From Cupriavidus alkaliphilus (GTDB taxonomy: Bacteria; Pseudomonadota; Gammaproteobacteria; Burkholderiales; Burkholderiaceae): a stretch of 64,000 nucleotides of DNA. How positions within the stretch are numbered: position 1 is the first letter of the stretch; every line of letters starts with the position of its first letter. Where the stretch lies: assembly GCF_900094595.1 (NCBI RefSeq), contig NZ_FMAD01000001.1, positions 496,001 through 560,000 of the forward strand, read 5' to 3'. Under the pieces are notes generated by a model that saw nothing but the letters and a program-made list of their open reading frames with translations, did not search any database and was not told where the DNA came from. Below are positions 7,755 through 17,593 of the stretch, in pieces. The position numbers and the translations under genes were made by a program.

Positions 7755-10583
7755 ATGCGGCGAGCAGGCGTTTCCTTGCCGGCCAGCGGGCATGTGCTGC
7801 GCATCATCTGGCCGTTCGTACCGGTGGTGGTCGCGCTGGCGTTGTTCAGCATCGCCAGCCTGGACCTGTTGTCGGCCGCGCGCGCCTTTGTCGCGGGCGA
7901 GAGCCAGTGGTCCAAGGGCCAGAAGAATGCCGTGCTGCACCTGCTGCGCTACGGCGAGGATCGCGATCCGGCGGATTTCGACGCCTACCTGGCGTCCATC
8001 GCCATCCCGTTCGGCGACCACCGCGCGCGCCTCGAACTGGACCGTGCCGAGCCTGACCTGGAACGCGTGCACGAGGGCCTGCTCGCCGGCGGCAACCATC
8101 CCGACGACATTCCGCGGATGGTGCGCCTGTACCGGAATTTCCGCCATATCCATGAGGTCGACGCCGCCATCCGCGTGTGGGCGCAGGGCGATGTCGAGAT
8201 CTTTGCCTTGCATGAGCAGGCGCTGGCGCTGCGGCGGCTGGCCAGCCAGCCCGGCTGCGACGACGCCTGCGTCGCGCCGGTGCTGCGCAACATCGCCCAG
8301 ATCGACGCCAGGCTGACGCCGCTGGAGCGTGCCTTCTCGGGCCACCTGGGCCAGGCTTCGCGACGGGTCACGCGGCTGCTCACCAACGGCAGCGCGGTGA
8401 TGGCGGCGGCGCTGCTGATGTCGGCGATCCTGCTGTCGGTCGGGCCGCTGCGGCGCGAGCGCCGGCTGCGCGAGGCGCTGGCGCAGCGTGAGGAACAACT
8501 GCAGCTGGCGGTCGAGGGCAGCAACGATGGCCTGTGGGACTGGCACCTGGGCCGCGGCGAGCTGTATTTCTCGCCGCGCTGCGCGCAGATGCTGGGCTAC
8601 CGCGGCGACGAGCTGCCGCATGCGCGCGAAACCGTGCTGGGACTACTGCATCCGTCGGAGCTGGCGGCGTTCGAAGCCAAGCTGGCGCATCACCTGCGCA
8701 GCGGCGAGCCCTACGATGCCGAATTCCGCCTGCGCAACCGGGCCGGCGACTATCTCTGGGTGCGCGCCCGCGGCCGGCTGGTGCGCGGTGCCGGGCGCCG
8801 GCGCGCGCGCATGGCGGGCTCGCTGACCGATATCTCCGACCACAAGCGCTACGAGACCCAGCTGTTTGCCGAAAAGGAACGCGCGCAGGTCACGCTGCAG
8901 GCGATCGGCGACGCGGTGGTGACCGCCGATGTATGGGGCCGCGTGCAGTCGCTCAACCCCGCCGCCGAAGCGCTGACCGGATGGCGCGAAGCCGAGGCCC
9001 GGGGCCTGCCGCTGAGCGAGGTCTGCGTGCTGCGCGACGAGGACAGCCTGGCGCCGCTGCCCGATATCGTGACGCTGGCGCTGCGCCAGCGCTGGCACAG
9101 CCGCTCGGCCCAGCTGGTGCAGCGCGATGGTGCCGGGCAGCCAGGGCAGGCACTGGCGGTCAAGCCGTCGGTGGCGCTGATCCGCGACCGCGCCGCGCAG
9201 GCCATCGGCGTGGTGGTGGTGCTGCACGACATCAGCCAGGAACGCGCGCATGCCGCGCGCCTGGCGTACGAAGCCAGCCATGACGCGCTGACCGGCCTGG
9301 TCAACCGCGCCGAGTTCGAGCGCCGGCTGGCCGCGGCGATCGAGCGCGCGCGCGCCCAGGGCATCCCCCACACCTTGATGTACCTGGACCTGGACCAGTT
9401 CAAGGTAGTCAACGATACCTGCGGCCACGCCGCCGGTGACGAGCTGATCCGGCAGATGGCCGAGATCATGCGCGGCCAGCTGCGCCGCAGCGACATGCTG
9501 GCGCGGCTGGGCGGCGACGAGTTCGGCGTGCTGCTCGAGCATTGCGGCACGGCCGACGGCGAGCGCGTCGCCGAGGGACTACGCCACGCGATTTCGAGTT
9601 TCCGCTTTGCGCACCGGCAGCGCACCTTCGCGGTCGGGGTCAGCATCGGCCTGGTCACGCTTGACCGGCACACCGGCAGCGTGGCCGAGGCGCTCAGCGC
9701 GGCCGACGCGGCGTGCTACGTGGCCAAGGAGGGCGGGCGCAACCGCGTGCAGGTCTACCATCCGCTGGACAGCGTGGTGCAGGCGCGCCATGGCGAGATG
9801 GAGTGGGTCAGCCGCGTGCACGCAGCGCTGGCGGCCGGCCGCTTCTGCCTGTTCTCGCAGGAGATCGTGCCGGTTCAGCCGGGCACGGTGCCGGCGGCGG
9901 GGCGCCATGTGGAGCTGTTGCTGCGCATGGTCGACGAGCGCGGACGGCTGGTGCCGCCGATGGCCTTCGTGCCGGCCTGCGAGCGCTACAACCTGATGCC
10001 GATGATCGACCGCTGGGTGGTCGAGACCGCGTTTGCCACGCTGGCCGGGCGCCAGGCCGAGATCACGACGTGTGCGATCAACCTGTCAGGCTCGTCGCTG
10101 GCCGACATCCAGTTCCCGGATTTCGTGCGCGAGCAGGCGCAGCGTTCCGGCATCGCGCTGGACGGCATCTGCTTCGAGATCACGGAGACCGCGGCCATTG
10201 CCAACCTGGCGCAGGCCGGCGCGTTCATCATGCAGTTGCAGCAGCTCGGCTGCCGCTTCGCGCTGGACGACTTTGGCGCCGGCATGTCGTCGTTTACCTA
10301 TCTCAAGCACCTGCCCGCCGCCTACCTGAAGATCGACGGTGGCTTCGTGCGCGACATGCTGGCCGACCCGGTCAACCTGGTGATGGTGGAGGTGATCCAG
10401 CGCATCGGCCACGCCATGGGCAAGCAGACCATTGCGGAATTCGTCGAGAACGAGGCAATGCTCGAGCGCTTGCGCGAGCTGGGTGTGGACCTGGCGCAGG
10501 GCTATCACATTGCGCCGCCGGTGCCGTTCGCACCGGCCGCCCCGGAGGCCGGCGCGCGGCCGGCCATGGCGCTGGCCGGCTGA
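7755..10583 (+). CDS. Membrane PAS-GGDEF-EAL cyclic-di-GMP protein
   Basis: Protein of 942 residues from the ATG at 7755; an in-frame GTG at 7701 would add 18 residues. A membrane helix (about 16-38) and a second one (about 212-232) enclose a periplasmic sensor domain with no recognised name. Two PAS domains follow (about 245-375 and 375-500). The GGDEF domain has an intact 'RLGGDEFG' active site near residue 586 and the inhibitory I-site 'RRSD' five residues before it. The EAL domain (about 690-930) keeps Glu720 (ELLLR), 'INLSG', 'EITET', 'DDFGAG', 'LKIDGG', 'EFVEN' and 'QGYHIAPP'. Both diguanylate cyclase and phosphodiesterase activity are therefore possible; which one dominates cannot be read from the sequence. 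Confidence 0.92.
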   Translation: MRRAGVSLPASGHVLRIIWPFVPVVVALALFSIASLDLLSAARAFVAGESQWSKGQKNAVLHLLRYGEDRDPADFDAYLASIAIPFGDHRARLELDRAEPDLERVHEGLLAGGNHPDDIPRMVRLYRNFRHIHEVDAAIRVWAQGDVEIFALHEQALALRRLASQPGCDDACVAPVLRNIAQIDARLTPLERAFSGHLGQASRRVTRLLTNGSAVMAAALLMSAILLSVGPLRRERRLREALAQREEQLQLAVEGSNDGLWDWHLGRGELYFSPRCAQMLGYRGDELPHARETVLGLLHPSELAAFEAKLAHHLRSGEPYDAEFRLRNRAGDYLWVRARGRLVRGAGRRRARMAGSLTDISDHKRYETQLFAEKERAQVTLQAIGDAVVTADVWGRVQSLNPAAEALTGWREAEARGLPLSEVCVLRDEDSLAPLPDIVTLALRQRWHSRSAQLVQRDGAGQPGQALAVKPSVALIRDRAAQAIGVVVVLHDISQERAHAARLAYEASHDALTGLVNRAEFERRLAAAIERARAQGIPHTLMYLDLDQFKVVNDTCGHAAGDELIRQMAEIMRGQLRRSDMLARLGGDEFGVLLEHCGTADGERVAEGLRHAISSFRFAHRQRTFAVGVSIGLVTLDRHTGSVAEALSAADAACYVAKEGGRNRVQVYHPLDSVVQARHGEMEWVSRVHAALAAGRFCLFSQEIVPVQPGTVPAAGRHVELLLRMVDERGRLVPPMAFVPACERYNLMPMIDRWVVETAFATLAGRQAEITTCAINLSGSSLADIQFPDFVREQAQRSGIALDGICFEITETAAIANLAQAGAFIMQLQQLGCRFALDDFGAGMSSFTYLKHLPAAYLKIDGGFVRDMLADPVNLVMVEVIQRIGHAMGKQTIAEFVENEAMLERLRELGVDLAQGYHIAPPVPFAPAAPEAGARPAMALAG

Positions 10584-10596
10584 GTTGCCGGCACCG

Positions 10597-11103
10597 TCAG
10601 GGAATCAGCGGATCGCGGAAGCCGGTGTCGGCGGCGGGCGGGGTGCCTGCCGGGGCCGGGGTCGGCACGTTGGCCGGCGGCACCGCCTGGCCCTTGGCGT
10701 CGCGCCAGGTGTTGTAGGCCCAGTAGGCCGCGCCGGCGACCAGCCCCAGCTTGGACAGCTTCCAGGTCAGGCGCAGCACCGGCACCCGCTTGACCAGCGG
10801 CAGCGCCAGCGTCACCGCGGTGCTGAGCAGCGGGTAGTCCTTGGTCAGCCCGACCACCTTCATCCACGAGCCCGGCCGCGCGATCCGCGGCAGCCAGGCA
10901 CTGACGGTGCCCAGGCGGTGCACGCCGCCGCGCACCGCGTGCAGCGCCTGCAGGCAATCGTGGCGTTCGAGGGCGGCGCGGGTCAGCAGCAGTTCCTTGC
11001 GCACCGCGAGCGGCAGGCGCACCTCCTGCGTGAACCGGGGCGCGCGCGGGTATTCGCCCCGTTCGCGAGCGGGCGTGCTGTCGTCAGGGTCGAGTGTGCT
11101 CAT
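10597..11103 (-). CDS. Conserved protein downstream of yqjE-like gene
   Basis: Protein of 168 residues with no named domain that I recognise. The N-terminal 25 residues are charged. The middle contains 'FTQEVRLPLAVRKELLLTRAALERHD', quoted here only as FTQEVRLPLAVRKELL, predicted helical, then hydrophobic stretches near 100-112 and 125-140 that may form membrane-associated helices. The tail is rich in Pro and Ala. The ATG overlaps the stop of the yqjE-like gene (ATGA), so the two are translationally coupled. The position matches yqjK in the enteric yqjD-yqjE-yqjK order, and that is the best guess at its relation. Confidence 0.7.
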   Translation of the reverse strand: MSTLDPDDSTPARERGEYPRAPRFTQEVRLPLAVRKELLLTRAALERHDCLQALHAVRGGVHRLGTVSAWLPRIARPGSWMKVVGLTKDYPLLSTAVTLALPLVKRVPVLRLTWKLSKLGLVAGAAYWAYNTWRDAKGQAVPPANVPTPAPAGTPPAADTGFRDPLIP

Positions 11104-11480
11104 CGGCGCAGGATCTCCCGGTCTTTGTCGATTTCGGCAAGCGTGGCTTCCAGCATCGGCGGCGCGTTGCGCAGCACGCTGCGGGCGTACGCCAGGCAGA
11201 CGGCGCACAGCACCAGGTAGAGCACCGTCAGCGCGCCCAGCGCCTGCCAGCGGTAGGTGTCCCAGAACAGGATCGCGATGAGGGCGGTCAGCGTGACCAG
11301 GCCCAGCCCGAAGAACGCCAGCCCGAACAAGGCCAGCAGGGCGACCTTCAGCAAGCGTGTGCGCTCCTCGGCCAGCTCCACGCTGGCAAGCTCCAGGCGC
11401 GTCTGCACCATCGCCACGAGCGAGCCGGCCAGGTTGCGCACGGCGTCGAGGAACTTGGGGGAAGGGGTGGCTTCGCTCAT
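11100..11480 (-). CDS. YqjE-like phage-holin-family membrane protein
   Basis: Protein of 126 residues. The N-terminal amphipathic helix 'AVRNLAGSLVAMVQTRLEL' is followed by a cytoplasmic helix and two strong membrane helices (about 46-68 and 75-97), the DUF1469/YqjE plan. Family members are small inner-membrane proteins often encoded with YqjD/ElaB proteins; their exact role is not established. I chose the start at 11480 ('MSEATPSPKF'), because upstream extension gives a poor Arg/Pro-rich leader. Confidence 0.78.
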   Translation of the reverse strand: MSEATPSPKFLDAVRNLAGSLVAMVQTRLELASVELAEERTRLLKVALLALFGLAFFGLGLVTLTALIAILFWDTYRWQALGALTVLYLVLCAVCLAYARSVLRNAPPMLEATLAEIDKDREILRR

Positions 11481-11666
11481 GCGGCTCCGGCGTGAAAGAG
11501 CGGTGCGCCGGCATGGCCGTACGCACCTATCCAGCTGGCGAGGCCGGATGACGGCGCCAGGTTGTGTCGGCAACGACGGGTCGACCATCACAGGCCAACC
11601 GCGACAGCGTTACCGGTACACCGGGCGCCCCGGCCATTGGCAACCCGCCGGGCGGGCTGCCGCGAT

Positions 11667-11690
11667 GGCGCGGCCTTGGCGGGCCGCGCC
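11667..11690 (-). terminator. GC-rich hairpin after the DUF883 gene
   Basis: Perfect 9-bp arms GGCGCGGCC/GGCCGCGCC with a 6-base loop lie 14 bp past the DUF883 stop. There is no T-run on the minus strand, so termination is only possible. The rest of 11481-11703 shows no gene. Confidence 0.4.
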
Positions 11691-11703
11691 GGATTTGCAG
11701 TGC

Positions 11704-12030
11704 TTACTTGCGGTTGAGCAGCAGACCGATCAGCAGGCCCACGCCGGCCGCCACGCCCACGGCGCGCCACGGGTGGTCGTGCACGTAGTCGTCGGTGGCG
11801 CGCGCGGCGGCCTTGCTCTTGGTTACGACGGCGTCTTGCAGGTCCTGGGCCTTTTCCTTGGCTTGCTTGAGCAGGCCCATGCCACGCTCGCGCAGTTCGG
11901 CGGCCTTTTCCCCGGTGGTCGAGGCGGCTTGCTTCAGCAGTTCCTCGGCGTCGGACAGAACGGTCTTGACATCGCTCATCAGTTTCTCCTGTTTGCGGGC
12001 GGTTGGTTCGGTTTGTGCGGATTCTGACAT
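11704..12030 (-). CDS. DUF883 (YqjD/ElaB-like) ribosome/membrane stress protein
   Basis: Protein of 108 residues from 12030. It has a helical, Lys/Glu/Ala-rich N-terminal two-thirds (KTVLSDAEELLKQA and following) and a C-terminal membrane anchor 'AVGVAAGVGLLIGLLLNRK' preceded by 'DDYVHDHPWR', the DUF883 signature. In E. coli the relatives YqjD, ElaB and YgaM sit in the inner membrane and bind ribosomes in stationary phase. An alternative ATG at 11979 has a textbook AGGAGA site and would give 91 residues; the longer form is kept because its 'KQEKL' lead-in looks conserved. It heads a probable yqjD-yqjE-like group. Confidence 0.8.
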   Translation of the reverse strand: MSESAQTEPTARKQEKLMSDVKTVLSDAEELLKQAASTTGEKAAELRERGMGLLKQAKEKAQDLQDAVVTKSKAAARATDDYVHDHPWRAVGVAAGVGLLIGLLLNRK

Positions 12031-12305
12031 TTTCTTCGCTCCGAGGCTAACGGCATTTGTCGGTCTGATACTTAGCATATGTGGCGACACGTCGTCGTTT
12101 CAAGGCGACGCGCCCGGAACAGGGTTCGCGGCAGCGTTCGCTGCGGGTCGAGCTTCAAGTATTGCCAGCATGCACGAAAGCGGGCGTGATGAATGTCAGA
12201 GGATGTCTATATGACTACGAGTGATTTTGTAGTGACTTTATATTCGTTTGGGTTGGATATCAATCCAGTTACTCTGGTTCCACCGTGAAATCAGGAGAAC
12301 AGAAC

Positions 12306-12944
<639 letters not shown>

Positions 12945-12972
12945 ACACGGCCCCGCCAGGGCGGGGCCGTGT
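12945..12972 (+). other. 12-bp stem hairpin right after the peroxiredoxin stop
   Basis: ACACGGCCCCGC (12945-12956) pairs perfectly with GCGGGGCCGTGT (12961-12972) over a CAGG loop, directly after the TGA. No T-run follows, so it may stabilise the 3' end, with the real terminator 60 bp further on. Confidence 0.6.
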
Positions 12973-13030
12973 GCAAGGCAGGTGTTGTATCGACGGGGGC
13001 AGCCTCGTCGTCTCCTTGGTAGTGTGCTTG

Positions 13031-13056
13031 GCCCGGCTTCATCGCCGGGCTTTTTT
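13031..13056 (+). terminator. Terminator after the peroxiredoxin gene
   Basis: GCCCGGC / GCCGGGC stem with a 6-base loop and TTTTTT at 13051-13056. It lies 10 bp before the stop of the convergent gcdH gene. Confidence 0.88.
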
Positions 13057-13065
13057 ATGCTGCCA

Positions 13066-14259
13066 TCAGAAGAAGGCTTGCAGGCCGGTCTGGGCGCGGC
13101 CCAGGATCAGCGCGTGGATGTCGTGCGTGCCTTCGTAGGTGTTGACCACCTCCAGGTTGACCACGTGGCGGATCACGCCGAACTCGTCCGAGATGCCGTT
13201 GCCGCCCAGCATGTCGCGCGCCACGCGGGCGATGTCGAGCGACTTGCCGCACGAGTTGCGCTTCATGATCGAGGTGATCTCGACCGCGGCGGTGCCTTCG
13301 TCTTTCATGCGGCCCAGGCGCAGGCAGCCCTGCAGGCCCAGCGTGATCTCGGTCTGCATGTCGGCCAGCTTCTTCTGCACCAGCTGGGTGGCGGCCAGCG
13401 GGCGGCCGAACTGCTTGCGGTCCAGCGTGTACTGGCGCGCGGTGTGCCAGCAGAATTCGGCGGCGCCCAGCGCGCCCCAGGCGATGCCGTAGCGGGCCGA
13501 GTTCAGGCAGGTGAACGGACCCTTCAGGCCCTTCACGCCCGGCATGATGTTCTCTTCCGGCACGAACACCTGGTCGAGCACGATCTCGCCGGTGATCGAG
13601 GTGCGCAGGCCGACCTTGCCGTGGATGGCGGGGGCGCTCAGGCCCTTCCAGCCCTTTTCCAGGATGAAGCCGCGGATGTCTTCCTTGCCGTCTTCTCCCT
13701 GCAGCTTGGCCCAGACCACGAACACGTCGGCGATCGGCGAGTTGGTGATCCACATCTTGGCGCCGCTCAGCTCGTAGCCGCCGTCGACCTTCTTCGCGCG
13801 GGTGACCATCGAGCCCGGGTCGGAGCCGTGGTTCGGCTCGGTCAGGCCGAAGCAGCCGATCCACTCGCCGGTGGCCAGCTTGGGCAGGTACTTCTGCTTC
13901 TGCGCCTCGGTGCCGAATTCGTAGATGGGAACCATCACCAGCGACGACTGCACGCTCATCATCGAGCGGTAGCCGGAATCGACGCGCTCGACTTCACGCG
14001 CGATCAGGCCGTAGCTGACGTAGTTCAGGCCCGGGCCGCCGTATTGTTCGGGGATGGTCGGGCCGAGCAGGCCGAGTTCGCCCATCTCGCGGAAGATCTC
14101 GATGTCGGTCTTCTCGTTGCGGAACGACTGCAGCACGCGCGGCATCAGCTTGTCCTGGCAGTACGCCGCGGCGGCGTCGCGCACCATGCGCTCGTCGGCG
14201 CTCAGTTGCTGGTCCAGCAGCAGGGGGTCGGCCCAGTGGAATTCGGCGTTGGCAGCCAT
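13066..14259 (-). CDS. gcdH: Glutaryl-CoA dehydrogenase
   Basis: Protein of 397 residues; the start at 14259 has a strong AAGGAG site. It oxidises and decarboxylates glutaryl-CoA to crotonyl-CoA in lysine, hydroxylysine and tryptophan breakdown, using FAD. It has the three-part acyl-CoA dehydrogenase fold with '[16 protein letters not shown]', '[18 protein letters not shown]' and the C-terminal '[20 protein letters not shown]', in which Glu376 is the catalytic base. The '[11 protein letters not shown]' and '[18 protein letters not shown]' segments are GcdH-like rather than short-chain ACAD-like. It is divergent from an IclR regulator, with a perfect palindrome between them. Confidence 0.94.
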   Translation of the reverse strand: MAANAEFHWADPLLLDQQLSADERMVRDAAAAYCQDKLMPRVLQSFRNEKTDIEIFREMGELGLLGPTIPEQYGGPGLNYVSYGLIAREVERVDSGYRSMMSVQSSLVMVPIYEFGTEAQKQKYLPKLATGEWIGCFGLTEPNHGSDPGSMVTRAKKVDGGYELSGAKMWITNSPIADVFVVWAKLQGEDGKEDIRGFILEKGWKGLSAPAIHGKVGLRTSITGEIVLDQVFVPEENIMPGVKGLKGPFTCLNSARYGIAWGALGAAEFCWHTARQYTLDRKQFGRPLAATQLVQKKLADMQTEITLGLQGCLRLGRMKDEGTAAVEITSIMKRNSCGKSLDIARVARDMLGGNGISDEFGVIRHVVNLEVVNTYEGTHDIHALILGRAQTGLQAFF

Positions 14260-14413
14260 GCAGGTCTCCTTCGGTAGCGCAGGGGGAAGCGCCGGGCGGG
14301 CGGCAGGTATGCCGCGGGTCCGCGCCGGCGGATTCCGTCGTTCGTAACGGGTTCGGTGATCGATCGGTGATCGGTTTGACGATCGTGCGGAGGATTTTTT
14401 CGGGATCCTGGTA

Positions 14414-14440
14414 GTTCCGCATTGCGGAACTGTGTTCCGT
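14414..14440 (+). promoter_or_regulatory. Palindromic operator between gcdH and the IclR gene
   Basis: GTTCCGCATTGCGGAAC (14414-14430) is a perfect inverted repeat with 7-bp arms and a 3-bp spacer. A third half-site, GTTCCGT (14434-14440), follows 20 bp from the first arm. IclR-family proteins commonly bind such palindrome-plus-third-copy sites. Autoregulation and control of gcdH are inferred. Confidence 0.75.
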
Positions 14441-14508
14441 TGAATTAGTATATCGCAATGGTCTTGCCACGCAACAGGCAAAACCCTGAACCTCCGCGCC
14501 TTTGTGCG

Positions 14509-15360
14509 ATGAACGGACAAGCACCGAATGGAGCCGCGAACTTGGCCAACCTGAACCCCGATCCGTCACTTTCCCAGGAACCTGCCGCGGCATCCGTGCG
14601 CGACAGCGACCCGAATTTCGTCACCGCGCTGGCGCGCGGCCTGGAGCTGCTGCGCTGCTTCCGCACCGGCGAGGCGATGCTGGGCAACCAGGAGTTCGTG
14701 CGCCGCACCGGCTTTCCCAAGGCCACGGTAAGCCGGCTGGCCGGCACGCTGGTGCAGCTTGGTTACCTGCGCTATGACGAGAGCCTGGGCAAGTACGCGC
14801 TCGATGCCGGGGTGCTGGCGCTGGGCTACGCTTACCTGTCGGCGTCGGACGTGGTGTCGCTGGCGCGCCCGCACATGCTGGCGTTCGCGCAGTCGTACGG
14901 GGTCTCGGTGTCGCTCGGCAAGCGCGAGCGAATGGAGGTGATCTACCTGGAGTCGATCCGTAACGATGCCGGCGTGATGCTCGGGCTGGGCGTCGGCTCG
15001 CGGCTGTCGCTGGTGTCGAGTTCGATGGGGCGGGCCTACCTGGCCGCCTTGCCGGCGCCGCGCCGCGAGCGCGTGATGGCCGAGTTCAGCCAGGCTTTCC
15101 CGGAGCAATGGAAGCAGCAGGAGGCCGCCACCCGCGCCGCGCTGGCCGAGGCACAGCAGCGCGGCTATGCCGCGTCGTTCCGCGACTGGCATCCGGCCAT
15201 CCATGCCTGTGCGGTGGCGTTCCGGCCGGTGGGGGAGAAAGAGCTGCACATGCTGAGCTGCAGTGCTTCCTACGGGGCGGTGGACGAGGCCGTGTTCCAC
15301 CAGACGCTGGCGCCGGCGCTGCAGACGCTGGCGGCAAGATTGTCCGAGCCGGCGGGCTGA
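14509..15360 (+). CDS. IclR-family transcriptional regulator (probable gcdH regulator)
   Basis: Protein of 283 residues from the ATG at 14509. An ATG at 14458 adds 17 residues but lies only a few bases from a possible -10 (TATATC), so the later start is preferred; no ribosome site is strong. The winged-helix DNA-binding domain is near residues 35-95 ('[25 protein letters not shown]', shortened: [19 protein letters not shown]). The ligand-binding GAF-like IclR domain fills the rest, with '[16 protein letters not shown]' and '[12 protein letters not shown]'. The divergent layout with gcdH and the shared palindrome suggest it senses a glutarate-pathway compound. Confidence 0.85.
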   Translation: MNGQAPNGAANLANLNPDPSLSQEPAAASVRDSDPNFVTALARGLELLRCFRTGEAMLGNQEFVRRTGFPKATVSRLAGTLVQLGYLRYDESLGKYALDAGVLALGYAYLSASDVVSLARPHMLAFAQSYGVSVSLGKRERMEVIYLESIRNDAGVMLGLGVGSRLSLVSSSMGRAYLAALPAPRRERVMAEFSQAFPEQWKQQEAATRAALAEAQQRGYAASFRDWHPAIHACAVAFRPVGEKELHMLSCSASYGAVDEAVFHQTLAPALQTLAARLSEPAG

Positions 15361-15383
15361 GGCAGCGCGCCAGCCGTACCGCG

Positions 15384-15401
15384 GTCCCTGCGCACAGGGA
15401 C
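15384..15401. terminator. Hairpin between convergent IclR gene and kynA
   Basis: Perfect 7-bp stem GTCCCTG/CAGGGAC with a CGCA loop in the 49-bp gap between two convergent stops. There is no T-run on either side, so terminator function is tentative. Confidence 0.4.
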
Positions 15402-15409
15402 AGCGTGGA

Positions 15410-16288
15410 TCAAAGGTCGGTCCGCAGCTTCCACAATTCCGGAAACAGCACCACGTCCAGCATCTTGCGCAGGTAGCTGACGCCTTCGGTGCCGCCGGTG
15501 CCGCGCTTGAAGCCGATCACCCGCTCGACCGTGGTCACATGGCGGAAGCGCCATTGCCGGAACGCGTCTTCCAGGTCGACGAACTTCTCGCCCAGTTCAT
15601 AGAGTTCCCAATGCGCGCCGGGGTTGCGATAGACCTCGAGCCAAGCCGCCTCGACCGACGCGTTGTACGCGGTCGGCTGGGTCCAGTCGCGCTCGACGCA
15701 ATCGGCGTCGATGGCAAAGCCGCGCCGCGCCATCAGCCGGATCGCCTCGTCGTACAGCGACGGCGTCTTCAGCGCGGCCTCGACCAGCGCCAGGTGTTCC
15801 GGCCGGTGCGCATGCGGCCTGAGCATGGCGGCGTTCTTGTTGCCCAGGATGAACTCGATCTCGCGGTACTGGTACGACTGGAAGCCCGACGACATGCCCA
15901 GGTAGGGCCGCATCGCCGAGTATTCCGGCGGCGTCATGGTGGCCAGCACGTTCCAGGCCTGCACCAGCTGGTCCATGATGCGCGACACGCGCGTCAGCAT
16001 CTTGAAAGCCGGCGGCAGGCTGTCGCCCTTGACCGACTCGCGCGCGGCGCGCAGCTCGTGCAGCATCAGCTTCATCCACAGCTCGGTGGTCTGGTGCTGC
16101 ACGATAAACAGCATTTCGTTGTGGTCCGGCGACAGCGGATGCTGCGCGCTCAGGATCTGGTCCAGGCCGAGGTAGTCGCCATAGCTCATGTCCCTGGCGA
16201 AATCCATCTGCGCGCCGTGCCAGCCCTCGCCCTGCGGCGTGGCTGCCGGCGCCGCGCCGGAGAAGGGGCATCCCTTGAATTCGCTCAT
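15410..16288 (-). CDS. kynA: Tryptophan 2,3-dioxygenase
   Basis: Protein of 292 residues, typical for bacterial TDO. A heme enzyme that opens the indole ring of L-tryptophan to N-formylkynurenine. The characteristic '[19 protein letters not shown]' and '[19 protein letters not shown]' segments are present; the latter holds substrate and heme-pocket residues. '[20 protein letters not shown]' (in part) and the late '[19 protein letters not shown]' contain the proximal His and substrate-carboxylate contacts. It lies 13 bp after kynU in the kynB-kynU-kynA operon, with a GGGAG ribosome site. Confidence 0.97.
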   Translation of the reverse strand: MSEFKGCPFSGAAPAATPQGEGWHGAQMDFARDMSYGDYLGLDQILSAQHPLSPDHNEMLFIVQHQTTELWMKLMLHELRAARESVKGDSLPPAFKMLTRVSRIMDQLVQAWNVLATMTPPEYSAMRPYLGMSSGFQSYQYREIEFILGNKNAAMLRPHAHRPEHLALVEAALKTPSLYDEAIRLMARRGFAIDADCVERDWTQPTAYNASVEAAWLEVYRNPGAHWELYELGEKFVDLEDAFRQWRFRHVTTVERVIGFKRGTGGTEGVSYLRKMLDVVLFPELWKLRTDL

Positions 16289-16301
16289 GATGCGCTCCCG
16301 G

Positions 16302-17558
16302 TCAGGTTACCTGGCCGCGCGTCTGGAAGCGCGCGTCGCGATAGGCGCCGCTGTCCAGCACGTCGCGCAGGATTTCCACAGCATCCCACACCTCGGCGAA
16401 GCTGGTGTAGAGCGGGGTGAAGCCGAAGCGGGCGATGCGCGGCTCGCGGTAGTCGCCGATCACGCCGCGCTCGATCAGGGCCTGCACCAGGGCATAGCCC
16501 TCCGGATGCTCCAGGCTGACCTGGCTGCCGCGGCGTGCGTGCTCGCGCGGCGTCACCAGCGTCAGCGGGTGGTGGCCGCAGCGGGCTTCCACCAGCGCGA
16601 TGAACAGGTCGGTCAGCTGCAGCGACTTGGCCCGCAGCGCCTGCATGTCGGTCTGCGCGAAGAGGTCCAGGCCGCATTCGACCAGCGCCAGCGACGTGAC
16701 CGGCTGCGTGCCGCACAGGAAGCGGCGCACGCCCTCGACCGGGCGGTACTGCGGATCCATCGCAAAAGGAGCGGCGTGGCCCCACCAGCCCGACAACGGC
16801 TGCCAGAAGGCGTCGCGCAGCGCCGGCGCGACCCAGACGAAGGCGGGCGAGCCCGGGCCGCCGTTCAGGTACTTGTAGGTGCAGCCGATGGCGTAGTCGG
16901 CCCCGGCCGCCTTCAGGTCGACCGGCACGGCGCCGGCCGAATGGCACAGGTCCCACACCGTCAGCGCGCCGCGGGCATGGGCCAGCTCGGTCAGCGCGCC
17001 CATGTCGAGCATCTCTCCGGTCTTGTAGTTGACGTGGGTCAGCATCAGCACCGCGGTATCGGCGCCGACGGCGGCGTCGATCTCGGCCGGCGAGTTCACC
17101 AGCCGCAGCGAGTAGCCCTGCTGCAGCAGGTCGGCCAGGCCCTGCGCGATATACAGGTCGGTGGGAAAGTTGCTGGCCTCGGAGACGATCACCTTGCGCG
17201 CCGGGTCGCGCGTCTGCTGCACACGCAGCGCCGCGGCCAGCACCTTGAACAGGTTGATCGAGGTGGTATCGGTGACCACCACTTCATCGTGGCCCGCGCC
17301 CACCAGCGGCGCCAGCTTGTTGCCCAGGCGCTGCGGCAGGTCGAACCAGCCGGCGGTATTCCAGCTGCGGATCAGGCCGTCGCCCCATTCCTCGGCCACC
17401 ACCTGGGCGGCGCGCGCGGCGGCGGCGCGCGGGCGGGCGCCGAGCGAATTGCCGTCGAGGTAGATCACGCCCTGGGGCAGCGCGAACTGGTCGCGCAGCG
17501 GGCGCAGCGGGTCTTGCTGGTCGAGCCGGATACAGTGCTCGCGGTCAATGGTCGTCAT
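16302..17558 (-). CDS. kynU: Kynureninase
   Basis: Protein of 418 residues. A PLP enzyme that splits L-kynurenine into anthranilate and L-alanine. The Schiff-base lysine is in '[19 protein letters not shown]', preceded by '[14 protein letters not shown]', which holds the Asp and His of the cofactor site. The phosphate-binding Thr-Thr is in '[14 protein letters not shown]'. It is the middle gene of the kynBUA operon, with 35 bp to kynB and 13 bp to kynA. No anthranilate-degrading genes are present nearby. Confidence 0.97.
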   Translation of the reverse strand: MTTIDREHCIRLDQQDPLRPLRDQFALPQGVIYLDGNSLGARPRAAAARAAQVVAEEWGDGLIRSWNTAGWFDLPQRLGNKLAPLVGAGHDEVVVTDTTSINLFKVLAAALRVQQTRDPARKVIVSEASNFPTDLYIAQGLADLLQQGYSLRLVNSPAEIDAAVGADTAVLMLTHVNYKTGEMLDMGALTELAHARGALTVWDLCHSAGAVPVDLKAAGADYAIGCTYKYLNGGPGSPAFVWVAPALRDAFWQPLSGWWGHAAPFAMDPQYRPVEGVRRFLCGTQPVTSLALVECGLDLFAQTDMQALRAKSLQLTDLFIALVEARCGHHPLTLVTPREHARRGSQVSLEHPEGYALVQALIERGVIGDYREPRIARFGFTPLYTSFAEVWDAVEILRDVLDSGAYRDARFQTRGQVT

Positions 17559-17593
17559 GTCGTGCAGAAAGGCCAGGCGGGTTCGGGAAAGGT

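Noticed and set aside
12982..14277. 431-codon plus-strand frame opposite gcdH
   Set aside because: Shadow of gcdH; begins inside the terminator region and lacks a ribosome site.
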